This document shows positions 63,101 through 64,000 of a stretch of DNA of 64,000 bases, in pieces. The DNA lies in assembly GCA_963070105.1 (NCBI GenBank), contig OY718804.1, positions 10,617,817-10,681,816 on the forward strand, in the 5' to 3' direction. The position numbers were made by a program, and so were the translations under genes. The stretch is from Litomosoides sigmodontis. Its lineage: Eukaryota > Nematoda > Chromadorea > Rhabditida > Onchocercidae. Within the stretch, counting starts at the first letter, position 1; the number at the start of each line of letters is the position of its first letter. The notes beneath the pieces were generated by a model, which was given only the letters and a program-made list of their open reading frames with translations, had not been told where the DNA came from and ran no database searches.

Positions 63101-64000
63101 ATGGCTTGAAGGGATTGCTAGGAAATATTACTAATTAGTAACTGGTTTAAGACAGGCATCATTAGCCTAGTAAGCAAATGGATTAAATGAAGCTCTGGTA
63201 GCCTATTTTATTCATAAGTAATTCATGCAGCACATAATTTGAGTTTGTTGTCTCAATAATCGATGGTTCCTCTTTTGAAACCAAGAATTTAGTTGTTTAG
63301 AAACGTGGCGCAAAAGCGATTCAAAGTGCAAATGTTTTGGAGCCCATTTTGAACGCTCGTCGAAGCTTACTGAGTCTGATAGATGGTGACATTGGACGGA
63401 GCTCAATTTGTGATCTGTTTTTGCAAAGTTGTCGTTTAGCGAGACACGATGGGCACCTTCAAGTTGCTTGGTCATACCTCAGTCAGGCAAAAACATTAAA
63501 TGTTAACCAGTTTGAAGTTGAAATGGAAGAAGCTCGATATCTTTTTCAAAAGGTTTTCTAATAATCCGCTTCCTTCCTACCTTAGTGCTTTGGATAAAGC
63601 ATATTTTCGAGTGTTGATCTTTTTTATTCATTATCTTTGTTCGCATTAACACGTTTTATATTTCAGGGGAATCAAGTTCAAGCGATTCAAATCCTTTCAA
63701 ATTTATTGAAAAGGAATTTTTCGGACGAAGTGCAGCAGCTGAAAAATATTTCATTTGATGGAAAAGATGTTTGTTGCAGTGAAGAAAGCAATTCTAGGGA
63801 ATTGAGAAAGGGAAATGAAGACTTTGTCAAGGTTTTTTAAAAATTCATATTCGCATCGTAGTATCCAGTGTTGTTGATAATAACATATGTCATATTTTAC
63901 GGTTTAATTATTTTGCAATTTTGCAGGCTCAGTTGCTGTTTGCTGAATATTCATTAAGAGCAGGATCCGGTAGTTATGGAGATTTTTATAAGACGTATTT
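49224..64000 (+). CDS. atr: PIKK-family checkpoint kinase, ATR-like (5' part; runs off the window)
   Basis: Many exons run along the + strand from ATG 49224 (MALDEDLKQQQEEE) to the window end. Joined early exons: 49224-49363, 49842-50017, 50168-50332, 50546-50702, from 51016, 51294-51480, ~51868-51964. Further likely exons lie near 52437-52652, 53490-53636, 53710-53801, 53937-54080, 54627-54928, 55348-55478, 56727-56965, 57474-57630, 57839-57975. The first ~10 kb is alpha-helical HEAT-type sequence. A UME-like block (59463-59642: RYLASLALGRLGAVDPGRI; 59879-60117) is characteristic of ATR/Mei-41/Mec1. The FAT domain begins near 61.7 kb (DLGDVDGVSGAFETIRFYAE; DRILSLEADGNYWDALPLY) and continues through LRLNEPRLALSGINDLL (62133), 62452-62712, HVLAEIEDA (62921), VLEPILNARRSLLSL (63301-63553), 63667-63832 and 63928 onward. 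The kinase and FATC domains are beyond the edge. ATR signals single-stranded DNA and stalled forks in the nucleus with ATRIP. ATR is preferred over ATM or TOR from the UME region and the LGxxDGVxG motif; middle exons are approximate. Confidence 0.82.
57066..57108. repeat. (TA)n microsatellite
   Basis: About 42 bases of TA dinucleotides within an intron of the ATR-like gene. Confidence 0.95.
58150..58262 (+). pseudogene. Decayed duplicate of an ATR-like exon and its 5' intron flank
   Basis: The block ending GATATCTGTAAGTT...TTATTTGGGTATTTTATT aligns with the real acceptor and exon start about 395 bp upstream (57745-57866: GATATCTGTCAG...CTATTTGGGCATTTTATT). The copy ends soon after the exon start and does not retain the following coding sequence. 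Confidence 0.55.
60764..60805. repeat. Intronic hairpin
   Basis: TTGTCAGTTT at 60769-60778 pairs perfectly with 6084-93 of the same 100 (60784-60793) around a 5-base loop; an outer ACTCTT/AAAGAGT block may extend it. It lies in an intron of the ATR-like gene. Confidence 0.45.

Noticed and set aside
1..64000. Bacterial (for example Wolbachia) or viral insertions, CRISPR arrays, tRNA and rRNA genes
   Set aside because: I looked for compact bacterial-type frames, spaced direct repeats and tRNA B-box/A-box pairs and found none that I could support by eye; a tRNAscan and Rfam run would be decisive.

Overview
The window reads as AT-rich nuclear DNA from a nematode, most likely a clade III (spirurid/filarial-type) worm. 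The evidence is a LIN-39-type Hox gene, many short GT...TTTCAG introns (some only 37-40 nt), candidate spliced-leader acceptors a few bases before start codons, and proteins matching Caenorhabditis-type families. The species assignment is inference. From memory, C. elegans lig-4 and lin-39 lie on the same cosmid (C07H6), so the lin-39/LIG4 neighbourhood here may be old microsynteny. I saw no bacterial, viral, rRNA, tRNA or CRISPR content.

Layout. 1-6.4 kb is mostly non-coding, with simple repeats and one weak candidate for a small secreted protein (2015-2350). 6.5-19.6 kb is the Hox gene on the + strand: four coding exons, a polyQ stretch, a YPWM hexapeptide, a homeodomain split at residue 44/45, and a 9.3 kb second intron. 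19.6-23.8 kb is non-coding. 23.8-28.9 kb (-) is a complete DNA ligase IV gene that I could join in frame over 16 exons (891 aa). 29.1-30.3 kb (-) is a single-exon RCC1-like protein of the RCC1L/WBSCR16 type, only 215 bp upstream of LIG4 and possibly in an operon with it. 30.96-34.26 kb (+) is a 10-exon LMBR1/LIMR-family membrane protein, divergent from RCC1L. 36.2-39.8 kb (-) is a predicted membrane-anchored protein with one kringle domain. 40.5-41.1 kb (-) is a small secreted Ig-fold-like protein. 44.0-45.65 kb (+) is a DUSP19-like dual-specificity phosphatase. 47.4-48.0 kb (-) is a small secreted Gly/Pro/Tyr-rich protein. 49.2 kb to the right edge (+) is a large PIKK gene, best matched to ATR. 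It enters the FAT domain before the window ends, so its kinase domain lies outside.

Functions. LIG4 (end joining) and ATR (checkpoint signalling) are both DNA-damage genes but are not adjacent. The rest is an ordinary housekeeping and developmental mix. The features most worth a second look are: a near-perfect 21-bp hairpin of pre-miRNA size at about 35.25-35.31 kb; a long imperfect hairpin in the Hox intron at 13.60-13.67 kb; a short TIR element inside the kringle gene; two decayed tandem exon copies (DUSP last exon, one ATR exon); a His in place of the usual motif I Arg in ligase IV; and the unusual kringle-membrane architecture.
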